Part shown: positions 8,760-17,214 of the stretch, in pieces | How the letters are laid out: every line of letters starts with the position of its first letter | Numbering within the stretch: the first letter of the stretch is position 1 | Assembly: GCF_002917885.1 (NCBI RefSeq) | Contig: NZ_PQNY01000004.1 | Location: 62,001 to 126,000, forward strand | From: Flavobacterium croceum DSM 17960 | Lineage (GTDB): Bacteria; Bacteroidota; Bacteroidia; Flavobacteriales; Flavobacteriaceae | Direction: 5' to 3' | DNA length: 64,000 bases | Notes under the pieces: generated by a model | The model's database searches: none | Seen by the model: the letters and a program-made list of their open reading frames with translations, nothing else | Told to the model about the DNA's origin: nothing | Position numbers and translations under genes: made by a program

Positions 8760-10715
8760 TTAGTTATCGAGTGCCTGATAAGGAGAGTTTAAACTCATAA
8801 ATTCTGGAACAATTTCTTTCATTTTAGCAACAATTTGATAATTATCCCATAAAGTGCAATGGCTTATTAGTTCCAAAATTAAATTCATTTGTTTTTGGCA
8901 GTCTTTTGTGTCATCTATGGCTATCATAATTTTTTCATGATAGGTAGGTACATTTTTAGAAGTATCATGAAGCAATTCTTCGTAAAGTTTTTCTCCAGGG
9001 CGCAACCCTACAATATCTATTTTAATATCTTTTTCGGGGATATAACCTGCCAAACGGATCATTTTTTTAGCCAAATCAATAATTTTTACTGGTTTACCCA
9101 TATCAAAAATAAATATCTCGCCACCTTTACCCATAGTTCCTGCTTCTAGCACCAATTGACAAGCTTCTGGAATGGTCATAAAATACCGAATAATATCTGG
9201 ATGAGTAATTGTAACAGGGCCTTTCTTTTTTATTTGTTTATTAAACAGTGGTACTACCGAACCATTGGAACCCAATACATTTCCAAATCTAGTAGTAATA
9301 AATTTAGTTGTTTTTTCTTTATTCAAATGTTGTAAACTTTGCACATATAATTCTGCAATACGTTTACTTGCTCCCATTACATTGCTTGGATTTACTGCTT
9401 TGTCTGTAGACACCATCACAAATTTTTGAGCTCCATATTGCAAAGCAGCATCTGCAATGTTTTTAGTACCTAATACATTGGCTAACACAGCTTGCTTAGG
9501 GTTTTCTTCCATTAACGGCACATGTTTGTAAGCTGCTGCATGGAAAACCATATCGGGTTTATGAGTGGCAAACAAAGTTTCAATGGTGTTATTATCTTTT
9601 ACATCGGCTATACAATATACGAGTTCTACTTGAGTAGCAAGACCACTTACAAGAATACTTAAATTATTGAGAGGCGTTTCTGCTTGGTCTAGAAGTACTA
9701 ATTTTTTAGGATTAAACTTTAATACTTGCAACACTATTTCGCTACCTATAGAACCAGCAGCTCCAGTTACCAAAACTACCTTATTTTCTATATCTTTTGA
9801 AATAGCATCGTTGTTTAGAACTATTGGATTTCTTTCTAGTAAATCGTGAATATCAAACTCTTTTATGCTGTTTGCTAAATTATTGTCATTGTTCCAATTT
9901 GTAATTTTAGGAGAAACAAAAACTTTAAAATTATAATCGGTACATTGATCTGCTATAGAAACACTCTCTTCTTTGGTTAATGCATCATCGGCAATGATTA
10001 TGCCATCAACTTTTTGATAGCGCAATAAAACTGGAATTGTTTTTTTTATTGAAAATATGGGTAAATTAATAAGATGCTTGTGCTCATTAATCGCCATTGG
10101 ATCTATAAATCCTTTGATGTAAAATCTCTTCGGCACTTCAGCTTTTATGGCATTGGCAACTGCAATAGCCTTAAAATCTGTACCATAAATAAGAACTCTT
10201 GTTTTAGTAACCGATGGATCGAGGTAATTTTCAAAAATTTGTTTTACAAAAACTCTATATACAAATAATAAAATAAATGTAATTAGTGAATTGAAAAAAG
10301 CCCCTGTGGTAAGCAATATTTTACTATCGTAATAGTATTTTGAAACTCCATTTAACAACAATACTGTAATAAAAACGGCAAGTTGTGCAATAATTATTTT
10401 TACAGCATCTATTAAAGTTGAATGTCTTATAATGCCAGAATATGTTTTAAACACCCAAAATGACAGCGTATTTAAAAAAACATAACCTAAAATAACCAAA
10501 AAGGAAAAAAAAGGAAATTGTATGTACTGCAACTTGATTCCCTCAAACAACAAAATAGTTATAATAAAGGAAAAAGCTACGACTATTATATCCAAAAGAA
10601 GTATCAGCCAACGAGGAAGATACCCCAAATTTTTAATATTTAATTTAAAATTTACCTCCGAAAAAGCTTTCTTTATACTAAGATAAATTTTCTCCCATAT
10701 CCCATTCAAAATCAA
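8760..10715 (-). CDS. membrane-bound nucleotide-sugar 4,6-dehydratase (WbpM/PglF/CapD family)
   Basis: The 651-residue protein has four N-terminal membrane helices (roughly 35-155), a Rossmann-like linker domain (170-300), and a C-terminal SDR dehydratase domain. The SDR domain carries the NAD motif TGAAGSIGSE (317-326) and the active-site region STDKAVNPSNVMGASK (436-451), where family members use a Ser/Thr-Asp-Lys and Met-Lys arrangement. Such enzymes convert UDP-GlcNAc to its 4-keto-6-deoxy form. With the aminotransferase and acetyltransferase genes just upstream it forms a Pgl-type route to UDP-diacetylbacillosamine. No ATG is available: a stop lies three codons upstream, so the start must be TTG at 10715 or TTG at 10709. 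Confidence 0.93.
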   Translation of the reverse strand: MILNGIWEKIYLSIKKAFSEVNFKLNIKNLGYLPRWLILLLDIIVVAFSFIITILLFEGIKLQYIQFPFFSFLVILGYVFLNTLSFWVFKTYSGIIRHSTLIDAVKIIIAQLAVFITVLLLNGVSKYYYDSKILLTTGAFFNSLITFILLFVYRVFVKQIFENYLDPSVTKTRVLIYGTDFKAIAVANAIKAEVPKRFYIKGFIDPMAINEHKHLINLPIFSIKKTIPVLLRYQKVDGIIIADDALTKEESVSIADQCTDYNFKVFVSPKITNWNNDNNLANSIKEFDIHDLLERNPIVLNNDAISKDIENKVVLVTGAAGSIGSEIVLQVLKFNPKKLVLLDQAETPLNNLSILVSGLATQVELVYCIADVKDNNTIETLFATHKPDMVFHAAAYKHVPLMEENPKQAVLANVLGTKNIADAALQYGAQKFVMVSTDKAVNPSNVMGASKRIAELYVQSLQHLNKEKTTKFITTRFGNVLGSNGSVVPLFNKQIKKKGPVTITHPDIIRYFMTIPEACQLVLEAGTMGKGGEIFIFDMGKPVKIIDLAKKMIRLAGYIPEKDIKIDIVGLRPGEKLYEELLHDTSKNVPTYHEKIMIAIDDTKDCQKQMNLILELISHCTLWDNYQIVAKMKEIVPEFMSLNSPYQALDN

Positions 10716-10754
10716 ATTTCTTTAATGCAACACGTAAAAATACAAAACATATTT

Positions 10755-11882
10755 TTATTTTGAAACAAAAGGTATCAAGATACTTTTAATTTTTTGTTTT
10801 TCTTCTTCTGTAAGATTAGATCCCGATGGCAAACAAAGTCCTCTATTAAAAATATCTTCAGACACATTTTGTCCATAATAAGGTGCATGTGCAAAAACAG
10901 GCTGGAGATGTAAAGGTTTCCATAATGGTCTACTTTCTATATTCTCCTTTTCAAGCTCTAATCTAATATTTTCTCGTGTTTCAAAAGAGTCTGTAAGTAT
11001 AGCTGTAAGCCAATGATTGGAATAATAGATAGAACTAGGTTCCGTAAAAACTTTTATAGACGAATTTTTAAATATTTGGGAGTAAAATTGATTCATGGCA
11101 CGCCTTTTATCGACTCTATCGTGTAGCACTTTCATTTGTCCTCTACCAATTCCTGCACAAATATTACTAAGTCTATAGTTATAGCCAATAGAACTGTGTT
11201 GATAATGAGGTGCATTGTCTCTGGCTTGCGTGGCTAAAAAAACGGTCTTGTTTTTTTCTTCTACACTCGAGGTAACCAATGCACCTCCGCCAGAAGTGGT
11301 AATAATTTTATTTCCATTAAAAGATAAAACAGCACTGTGCCCAAAAGTACCACAAGGTTTGTTTTTGTATGTACTACCTAGCGCTTCGGCACTATCTTCT
11401 ATAAGTGGTATTTGATAACTATTACATAGTTGCAAAATTTCATCTACCATAAAAGGCATTCCGTAAAGATGCACAGCAATAACAGCCTTAGGTTTTTTAC
11501 CTTGTGTAATTCTATCTTGTATGGCTTCTTCTAAGGCTTTTGGACAAATATTCCAAGTAGTATATTCACTATCAACAAAAATAGGTGTTGCTCCTAAATA
11601 GACAATTGGATTGGCGGAAGCCGCAAAAGTAAAACTTTGACAAATAACCTCATCTCCATACCCTACTCCTAAATTTATTAAAGCAAGATGTAAGGCTGCT
11701 GTACCCGAACTTAAAGCCGCTACATGTTTATTGTTTTGAAGAAAATTTTCCAAATCTTCTTCAAAACCTGTAACATTTGGCCCTAATGGTGCTACCCAAT
11801 TGGTATAAAAAGCTTCATGAACATATTTAAGTTCATCTTCTCCTATATGGGGCGATGAGAGCCATATTTTATTTTTAGTCAT
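10755..11882 (-). CDS. DegT/DnrJ/EryC1 sugar aminotransferase (PglE-like)
   Basis: At 375 residues this is a normal-length PLP-dependent sugar aminotransferase. Visible features are SSGTAALHLAL, which holds phosphate-binding residues, IEDSAEALGS with the Asp that pairs with the PLP ring nitrogen, and SFNGNKIITTSGGGA with Lys192 as the Schiff-base lysine. The opening MTKNKIWLSSPHIGEDEL and its position between the 4,6-dehydratase and PglD-like acetyltransferase genes match PglE-type enzymes that aminate the UDP-4-keto sugar at C4. Its 5' end overlaps the acetyltransferase gene by eight bases. The product assignment depends on this context. Confidence 0.92.
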   Translation of the reverse strand: MTKNKIWLSSPHIGEDELKYVHEAFYTNWVAPLGPNVTGFEEDLENFLQNNKHVAALSSGTAALHLALINLGVGYGDEVICQSFTFAASANPIVYLGATPIFVDSEYTTWNICPKALEEAIQDRITQGKKPKAVIAVHLYGMPFMVDEILQLCNSYQIPLIEDSAEALGSTYKNKPCGTFGHSAVLSFNGNKIITTSGGGALVTSSVEEKNKTVFLATQARDNAPHYQHSSIGYNYRLSNICAGIGRGQMKVLHDRVDKRRAMNQFYSQIFKNSSIKVFTEPSSIYYSNHWLTAILTDSFETRENIRLELEKENIESRPLWKPLHLQPVFAHAPYYGQNVSEDIFNRGLCLPSGSNLTEEEKQKIKSILIPFVSK

Positions 11883-12498
11883 TATTGTTGTATTTAATTA
11901 TTTTTGCTGGATTACCAACGATTACTGCATAATCTGGAACATCTTTTAAAACTACCGATCCTGCTCCAACTGTAACCCATTTTCCTATATTTATTCCTTG
12001 TATTATACAAGCTCCAATTCCAATATGTGTACCTTCGCCAACTACTACATTCCCTGCTAATGAAGCATTTGGAGAAACATGAACAAAATCATCAATAACA
12101 CAATCATGTTCTATTACAGCATTTGTATTTACAATACAATGTTGCCCTACAACAGCACTTGCATTTATTACAGCTCCAGGCATTACAACTGTTCCTTTTT
12201 TAATACTAGAGCTTGTTGAAACTATTGATGCTTTATGTATTGCTGTTTCATATCTAGCATCCAATTTTAAGGCTATTTTTTTTCGCGTTTTGTTATCACC
12301 TATGGTAATAATTAGAGGTTTTTGATGAAGCTCTTGGTAATAATTTTCTGACGTTTTTTCTACGCAAATATCATTAATATAAGACAATTTTGGATAGTCA
12401 TCTATTATTTTTTTTACTATTTTACCATTTGACATGATTATGTCTACAACTACTTTTGCATGTCCGCTGGCCCCATACAAAGTTATATTATTTTCCAT
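11875..12498 (-). CDS. PglD/NeuD-type sugar O/N-acetyltransferase
   Basis: The first 90 residues form the small Rossmann-like domain typical of PglD (ITLYGASGHAKVVVDI), and the rest is a left-handed beta-helix with hexapeptide repeats (for example SIKKGTVVMPGAVINASAVVG). His131 in AVIEHDCVI is placed like the catalytic histidine of PglD. Length (207) is normal. The reaction would be acetyl-CoA-dependent N-acetylation of the UDP-4-amino sugar from the neighbouring aminotransferase, giving UDP-N,N'-diacetylbacillosamine. The gene overlaps its neighbours on both sides (8 and 11 bases), indicating tight co-expression. Confidence 0.92.
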   Translation of the reverse strand: MENNITLYGASGHAKVVVDIIMSNGKIVKKIIDDYPKLSYINDICVEKTSENYYQELHQKPLIITIGDNKTRKKIALKLDARYETAIHKASIVSTSSSIKKGTVVMPGAVINASAVVGQHCIVNTNAVIEHDCVIDDFVHVSPNASLAGNVVVGEGTHIGIGACIIQGINIGKWVTVGAGSVVLKDVPDYAVIVGNPAKIIKYNNND

Positions 12499-13090
12499 TA
12501 AAAGGTTCTATTGTGGCAGCATTTGCTGCGTTTATCCCATCGCTTTTTAATACTTTAACTATTGTTTTAAATAATATTTTTAGATCAACACTAAAAGATA
12601 TATTATTTACATACCAAACATCGTATTCAAACTTTTTATCCCAAGATATAGCATTGCGCCCATTTACTTGTGCCCAACCTGTTATACCTGGTTTTACCTC
12701 ATGACGTCGATTTTGAAAATCATTATACAAATGTAAATAGGTGGTTAGTAAAGGTCGTGGCCCTACAATACTCATATCTCCTTTTAAAACGTTGATTAAT
12801 TGAGGAATTTCATCTAACGATGTTTTTCTAACAAAGTTACCTACTTTGGTAAGTCTATCTTCATCGGGCAATAAATTTCCATTACTATCTTTTTTATCAT
12901 TCATGGTTTTAAATTTGATAATGGTAAAAACTTTTCCTCCTTTACCTGGTCTAGGTTGCAGAAAAAATGGATTCCCTTTATTAGCCAAAATTAAAAACAA
13001 AGTTACAATGATAAATATAGGTAAAAATAATATCAATACAATTGTGGCTGAAAAAAAATCAATTATTGGTTTTACTATATTTTTATACAT
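12488..13090 (-). CDS. PglC-like phosphoglycosyl transferase (initiating sugar-phosphate transferase)
   Basis: This 200-residue protein is a minimal monotopic phosphoglycosyl transferase. An N-terminal hydrophobic re-entrant segment (about 7-35) is followed by FTIIKFKTM and the catalytic SLDEIPQ with Asp93-Glu94. The SIVGPRPLL motif (Gly110-Pro113) and PGITGWAQVNGR come next. It lacks the extra membrane helices of WbaP-type enzymes and so matches PglC. Such enzymes transfer phospho-sugar from UDP-sugar to undecaprenyl phosphate at the inner membrane. Beside genes for UDP-diacetylbacillosamine synthesis, that sugar is the likely substrate, making it the first unit of the glycan. Confidence 0.93.
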   Translation of the reverse strand: MYKNIVKPIIDFFSATIVLILFLPIFIIVTLFLILANKGNPFFLQPRPGKGGKVFTIIKFKTMNDKKDSNGNLLPDEDRLTKVGNFVRKTSLDEIPQLINVLKGDMSIVGPRPLLTTYLHLYNDFQNRRHEVKPGITGWAQVNGRNAISWDKKFEYDVWYVNNISFSVDLKILFKTIVKVLKSDGINAANAATIEPFNGK

Positions 13091-14252
13091 ATTTTACTTC
13101 GTTTAGCAATTCTTGATATTCTTGTAGTAAAGCGTTCCAAACAACTTTTTGTTCGTAATGCGAAGTTATCATTTTTCTGGAATTGCTTTTTAATTGATTG
13201 CTCCAACTAACTTCTTGAACCATTTTTCGCATAGAGTTTTGTAACGTAATACTATCTTTTTTTGGGACTATACTACCATTTACTCCTTCTTTAATAATTT
13301 CATTACAGCCATTAATATCTGTTACTATACAAGGTAACCCCATAGCTCCTGCTTGTAAAACTACATTTGGAAATCCTTCTCTATAACTAGGAAAAACCAA
13401 ACAATTACTAATGGCAAAATATGGGCGTACATCTTCTTGATAACCTGCACTGATGATATTTGTATTGCTGTTTATTTGTTGCAAAGTGGTCTTATCTAAA
13501 GGGTCTAAATCGTGTTCGTAATTACCAACCAACAATAATTTTACATGAGGTAATGACAATGATACATTTAAAAATGCTTTTACTAACTCATTAATTCCTT
13601 TGTCTTTAACTAATCTTCCTACAAATACAAAAACAAAATCTTGATTTGTTATATTCAAGGTTTGTTTTAATGCCGTTATTTTTTCAGTATTTATGGAATC
13701 TGGAGAAAAATATTCTGTATCTATCCCATTGGAAGAACCATTGGCAATGACTTTGAGTTTTTGAGTATGTGTTAGTTTATTTTTCAGGATAAAATCATAA
13801 AGTCCTGTAGAGTTAGGGTAAACTTTATTTGCACAAGCATACGTTATTTTTTCAACAAAATTAAGAACTTTTCTTTTTATTCCTTTTGTTTCCATAAGAG
13901 GTAAGCCTGCTACTGTGTGAATTCTAATAGGAACTCCAGCCAATTTTGAGCCTAACATAGCAACAATACCTGCTTTTGGGGTATGAGAGTGCACAATAGT
14001 TGGTTTTTCTTTTTTGCAAAACTTATAAAATTTCCATACAGAAACCAAATCTTGTAAAGGCGATATTTTTCTTGTCATATTTATGGCAACAGTTTCTACA
14101 CCTTCTTCGCTACTTATTTCTCTAAGTTCTTTCTCATTTGAAGAAACACCAATAACATCAAAGCCATTTTGAGACATAAAATGATGTTGCCCTTTCAATA
14201 ATTTTTTTAATGAAATTGGCACGGTTGTAATTCTAATTAATTTTGGTTTCAT
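13083..14252 (-). CDS. GT4-family glycosyltransferase (PglA-like)
   Basis: This 389-residue GT-B enzyme has an N-terminal acceptor domain (LIRITTVPISLKKLLKGQ, IVHSHTPKAG) and a C-terminal donor domain with FVGRLVKDKGI and the GT4 glutamate motif REGFPNVVLQAGAMG. It overlaps the PglC-like gene by eight bases. In Pgl-type pathways the enzyme next to PglC adds the second sugar, often GalNAc, to undecaprenyl-diphospho-bacillosamine, and that role is inferred here from context. Its 5' end overlaps the upstream membrane-protein gene by 20 bases. Confidence 0.88.
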   Translation of the reverse strand: MKPKLIRITTVPISLKKLLKGQHHFMSQNGFDVIGVSSNEKELREISSEEGVETVAINMTRKISPLQDLVSVWKFYKFCKKEKPTIVHSHTPKAGIVAMLGSKLAGVPIRIHTVAGLPLMETKGIKRKVLNFVEKITYACANKVYPNSTGLYDFILKNKLTHTQKLKVIANGSSNGIDTEYFSPDSINTEKITALKQTLNITNQDFVFVFVGRLVKDKGINELVKAFLNVSLSLPHVKLLLVGNYEHDLDPLDKTTLQQINSNTNIISAGYQEDVRPYFAISNCLVFPSYREGFPNVVLQAGAMGLPCIVTDINGCNEIIKEGVNGSIVPKKDSITLQNSMRKMVQEVSWSNQLKSNSRKMITSHYEQKVVWNALLQEYQELLNEVKYV

Positions 14253-15324
14253 TAGTAAAGCGTTGCTTTGATTTCAATTGAAACAATATAGACAAACAAA
14301 CCACTACTAAAAATGGTATATATTGAATTTTTGTTCTAATAAAGATTCCTAAATTAGCATATCTTTCCGAATAGATTATTGTTGAAAAAATAGAAAAATA
14401 AAGTATTATTTGATGCCAATATACAATATTAATTTTTCTATAATGCTTAATAAATAAACCTATTGTTAAAATAAACAACAGTAATATAATCATATTTTCA
14501 AAACTAACTAAAATTTGATAAAAACTAGTAGCATCATAAAACAAAGGTCTAAAATTTAAACTAAACCATTTGTAAAAATAATTATACTCGTTCATTGGGA
14601 CAAAACTACCCCCAATAGTTTTAAAATTATGAATTGAAATTGAGTTGTAATACAAGATTTTTGATATAGAATAGGTCTTTAAATTCATTACTCTTGTTAA
14701 AAAATACAGAATAATTAAAGCCAAGATACTCATAGGCAAAATCAATACTATTTTCTTAATGAATAAAGTTTTATATGTAACTAATATATAGAAAACTATT
14801 GCTAAAATTAACATGAAGGCAAGGTGTGGTCGTAATAAAATTATGATTGTGCTTGCTATTAAAGTTAGTATCCATCTTTTTCTGATTTGTAAAACGCTAT
14901 ATGCTATAGTAGAAATAGACGTAAAAATAATGGGTTCTTTGCCTAACAATGAAGTCCAAACGTGTAAATTTGGAAATAACAAAATGCAGTGTAAAATAAC
15001 ATACTCTACACTTTGTTGTTGAACTTGTACTATTTCTAAAGCCCATTTTCTAAATATAAAAATGCCTAATAATCCAAAACTACTATACATAAAAAATCCA
15101 AACCAAAGCGGAACGTGTAAAGTAATTAAAGGATAATTAATTAATAGTAATAAAGCACTCCCTGGCTTAAAAAAATGTATCCATGTATATTTCGATATAT
15201 CAAATGATTGCCCCCAGTACAAATAGGCATCACCTTTGTGTTGCATCACATAATTATAAATAATAAAAGTTGCTATGATATGAGTAATGATTAAGTTACT
15301 TTTTAAATATTTTGAAATATACAT
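14233..15324 (-). CDS. multi-pass membrane protein, candidate polysaccharide polymerase (Wzy/EpsG-like), copy A
   Basis: The 363-residue product is hydrophobic throughout, with about ten likely membrane helices. No named family is certain. Characteristic pieces are HKGDAYLYWGQS, FPNLHVWTSLLGKEPII, LRPHLAFMLILA and NLGIFIRTKIQYIPF. The same pattern in the same order occurs in the protein encoded at 17215-18375 (GGGDAWFYW, LPNLHFWSSGLGKDSLL, LIRPHITLFLFL, NLGIMLRMRNMFLAPF), so the two are paralogues. Position between a glycosyltransferase and asnB in a flippase-containing locus makes a polymerase role most likely. An O-antigen ligase or other membrane transferase is possible. Confidence 0.65.
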   Translation of the reverse strand: MYISKYLKSNLIITHIIATFIIYNYVMQHKGDAYLYWGQSFDISKYTWIHFFKPGSALLLLINYPLITLHVPLWFGFFMYSSFGLLGIFIFRKWALEIVQVQQQSVEYVILHCILLFPNLHVWTSLLGKEPIIFTSISTIAYSVLQIRKRWILTLIASTIIILLRPHLAFMLILAIVFYILVTYKTLFIKKIVLILPMSILALIILYFLTRVMNLKTYSISKILYYNSISIHNFKTIGGSFVPMNEYNYFYKWFSLNFRPLFYDATSFYQILVSFENMIILLLFILTIGLFIKHYRKINIVYWHQIILYFSIFSTIIYSERYANLGIFIRTKIQYIPFLVVVCLSILFQLKSKQRFTNETKIN

Positions 15325-17208
15325 TTAACTATATAAAAATTTGTACCATTTTTGAAAACAATAATAAGTCCATACTCTAAATGTATTATCTACCTTATTA
15401 TTAATATGATTGTGTATTAGTGGGACTATTTGATTATAATTAAAAATATTTTGTTCTTCAATAAATTTTTTATCGCTTAGCATAAGTAATTCATCTTTTA
15501 AAGAAGTTCTTAACCAATCGCCAACAGGAACACCAAAACCTTTTTTGGATTTGTTTAAAAAATTATCAGGAAAATATTCTTTGAAAGCCTCTTTTAAAAT
15601 ATATTTTTTATCCCATTTGTTAATTAAAAAATTTTCTGGTAAATGATTGCTAAAATTCCATAACTTTTTATTTAAAAAAGGCGCTCTACATTCTATAGAA
15701 TTTAGCATACTAGTTCTATCCACCTTTACTAACATATCTCCTTCTAAAGATAACATTCTATCAATTTGTCTAAAATCTGATATGGTTTTTGCGCTACCTT
15801 TTTTTCTATAATAATCCAAAACATTTGAATAGAATAAAGGTTCTTTTATCATATTTTTCAACTCTTTTTCTGAAAAGCCCAAAGAAATAATATTGTAGTA
15901 AAAATCTTCATCATAATTAATTGCATTAATTGCTTTTTTTATCTTAAACCGCATACCTCTATTATCATCTTTCGTTGAAAGCAAGATATTTGTAAAATTT
16001 AAAAACTTAGAGTGCCATTTACTAGGAATCAAATGAGTATATTTTTCATTTAACCTACCCATATAATATTTATTGTAGCCTCCAAAAACTTCATCGCCTC
16101 CATCGCCTGTTAAAGCTACTTTAACATGTTTTGCTGTTTTATTAGATACAACAAAACTTGGCAATGCCGATGAGTCTGCAAATGGTTCATCAAAGTTTAA
16201 AATAATTTGATCTAAATTTTTAATTAAATCATTCTCATTTAAAATAAATTCATGGTGATTACTGTTTATTAACTTTGATACTAGCTTTGATTTGTTGGTC
16301 TCATCAAATGATTTTTTATCAAAACCTATCGAAAATGTGTCTATTTTTGTATTGCTTTGTTGAGCCAAACAAAGCGACACGATTGAAGAGTCTACACCAC
16401 CCGAAAGAAATGTTCCTACTTTAACATCTGCAATAGATCTTGAAGAAACACTTTCTTGAACCATTTCTTTGGTTTTTATGGTCGCTTGCTTTTTATTTTC
16501 GATAGCAATTTTTTCAAAATCTTGCTCTATAAGATGTAAACTATATGTGAAATTTTCTAAGTCAAACTCTAAACAACTGTTAGGTTCTAGTTTATAGATG
16601 TTTTCATAGATGGTATAGGGAGCTGGAATATAGGTAAGCTGAAAATATAAATTTAAAGCTATCTTGGATAATGAAGGTTTGTATTGTAGTATGTTTGTTA
16701 TTGATTTAAGTTCTGAAGCCCAGTAAAACAAATTATTATCTAAAAAATAATACAGTGGTTTTTCTCCAAAAAAATCGCGAGCTATAATAATTTTATGTTT
16801 TAGTTTATCATGTATGCTAATAGCAAACATACCGTCTAGCATTTTAAAACTATCTTTTCCATAAACTTCATACAGTTTTAGCACTACCTCTGTATCAGAC
16901 TGCGTTGTAAATGTATATCCTTTTTTTTCTAGATGATAACGCAGTGTTTTGTAATTATATATCTCTCCATTAAAAACTATAGAATACATATTATTTTGGC
17001 TATGCATCGGTTGTTCTCCTGTGTGCAAATCTATTATAGACAACCTTCTCATACCCATAGCAACTGTGTAATCTAGTTGGTTGCAAAAATAATTTCCCTC
17101 TTGATCAGGACCACGGTGAATAATAGAATTATTCATAGTAGCTATAATATGCTTAATAGCTATTTCGTCTTCTTTTTTATTTAAGATTATTCCATTTATA
17201 CCACACAT
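15325..17208 (-). CDS. asnB: class-II asparagine synthase (AsnB/WbpS-like amidotransferase)
   Basis: The 627-residue protein begins with MCGINGIIL, leaving Cys2 as the glutaminase nucleophile after removal of Met. The N-terminal glutaminase domain includes SIIDLHTGEQPMHS and FNGEIYNY. The synthetase domain has the PP-loop FLSGGVDSSIV near residue 267 and ALTGDGGDEVFGGYNKY. This is standard for glutamine-hydrolysing asparagine synthase. In surface-glycan loci such genes often amidate uronic acids. Here UDP-N-acetyl-uronic acid genes are present at 30448-34093 and the gene sits between two polymerase-like genes, so glycan amidation is a reasonable inference, although ordinary asparagine synthesis cannot be excluded. 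Confidence 0.9.
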   Translation of the reverse strand: MCGINGIILNKKEDEIAIKHIIATMNNSIIHRGPDQEGNYFCNQLDYTVAMGMRRLSIIDLHTGEQPMHSQNNMYSIVFNGEIYNYKTLRYHLEKKGYTFTTQSDTEVVLKLYEVYGKDSFKMLDGMFAISIHDKLKHKIIIARDFFGEKPLYYFLDNNLFYWASELKSITNILQYKPSLSKIALNLYFQLTYIPAPYTIYENIYKLEPNSCLEFDLENFTYSLHLIEQDFEKIAIENKKQATIKTKEMVQESVSSRSIADVKVGTFLSGGVDSSIVSLCLAQQSNTKIDTFSIGFDKKSFDETNKSKLVSKLINSNHHEFILNENDLIKNLDQIILNFDEPFADSSALPSFVVSNKTAKHVKVALTGDGGDEVFGGYNKYYMGRLNEKYTHLIPSKWHSKFLNFTNILLSTKDDNRGMRFKIKKAINAINYDEDFYYNIISLGFSEKELKNMIKEPLFYSNVLDYYRKKGSAKTISDFRQIDRMLSLEGDMLVKVDRTSMLNSIECRAPFLNKKLWNFSNHLPENFLINKWDKKYILKEAFKEYFPDNFLNKSKKGFGVPVGDWLRTSLKDELLMLSDKKFIEEQNIFNYNQIVPLIHNHINNKVDNTFRVWTYYCFQKWYKFLYS

Positions 17209-17214
17209 AATTAA

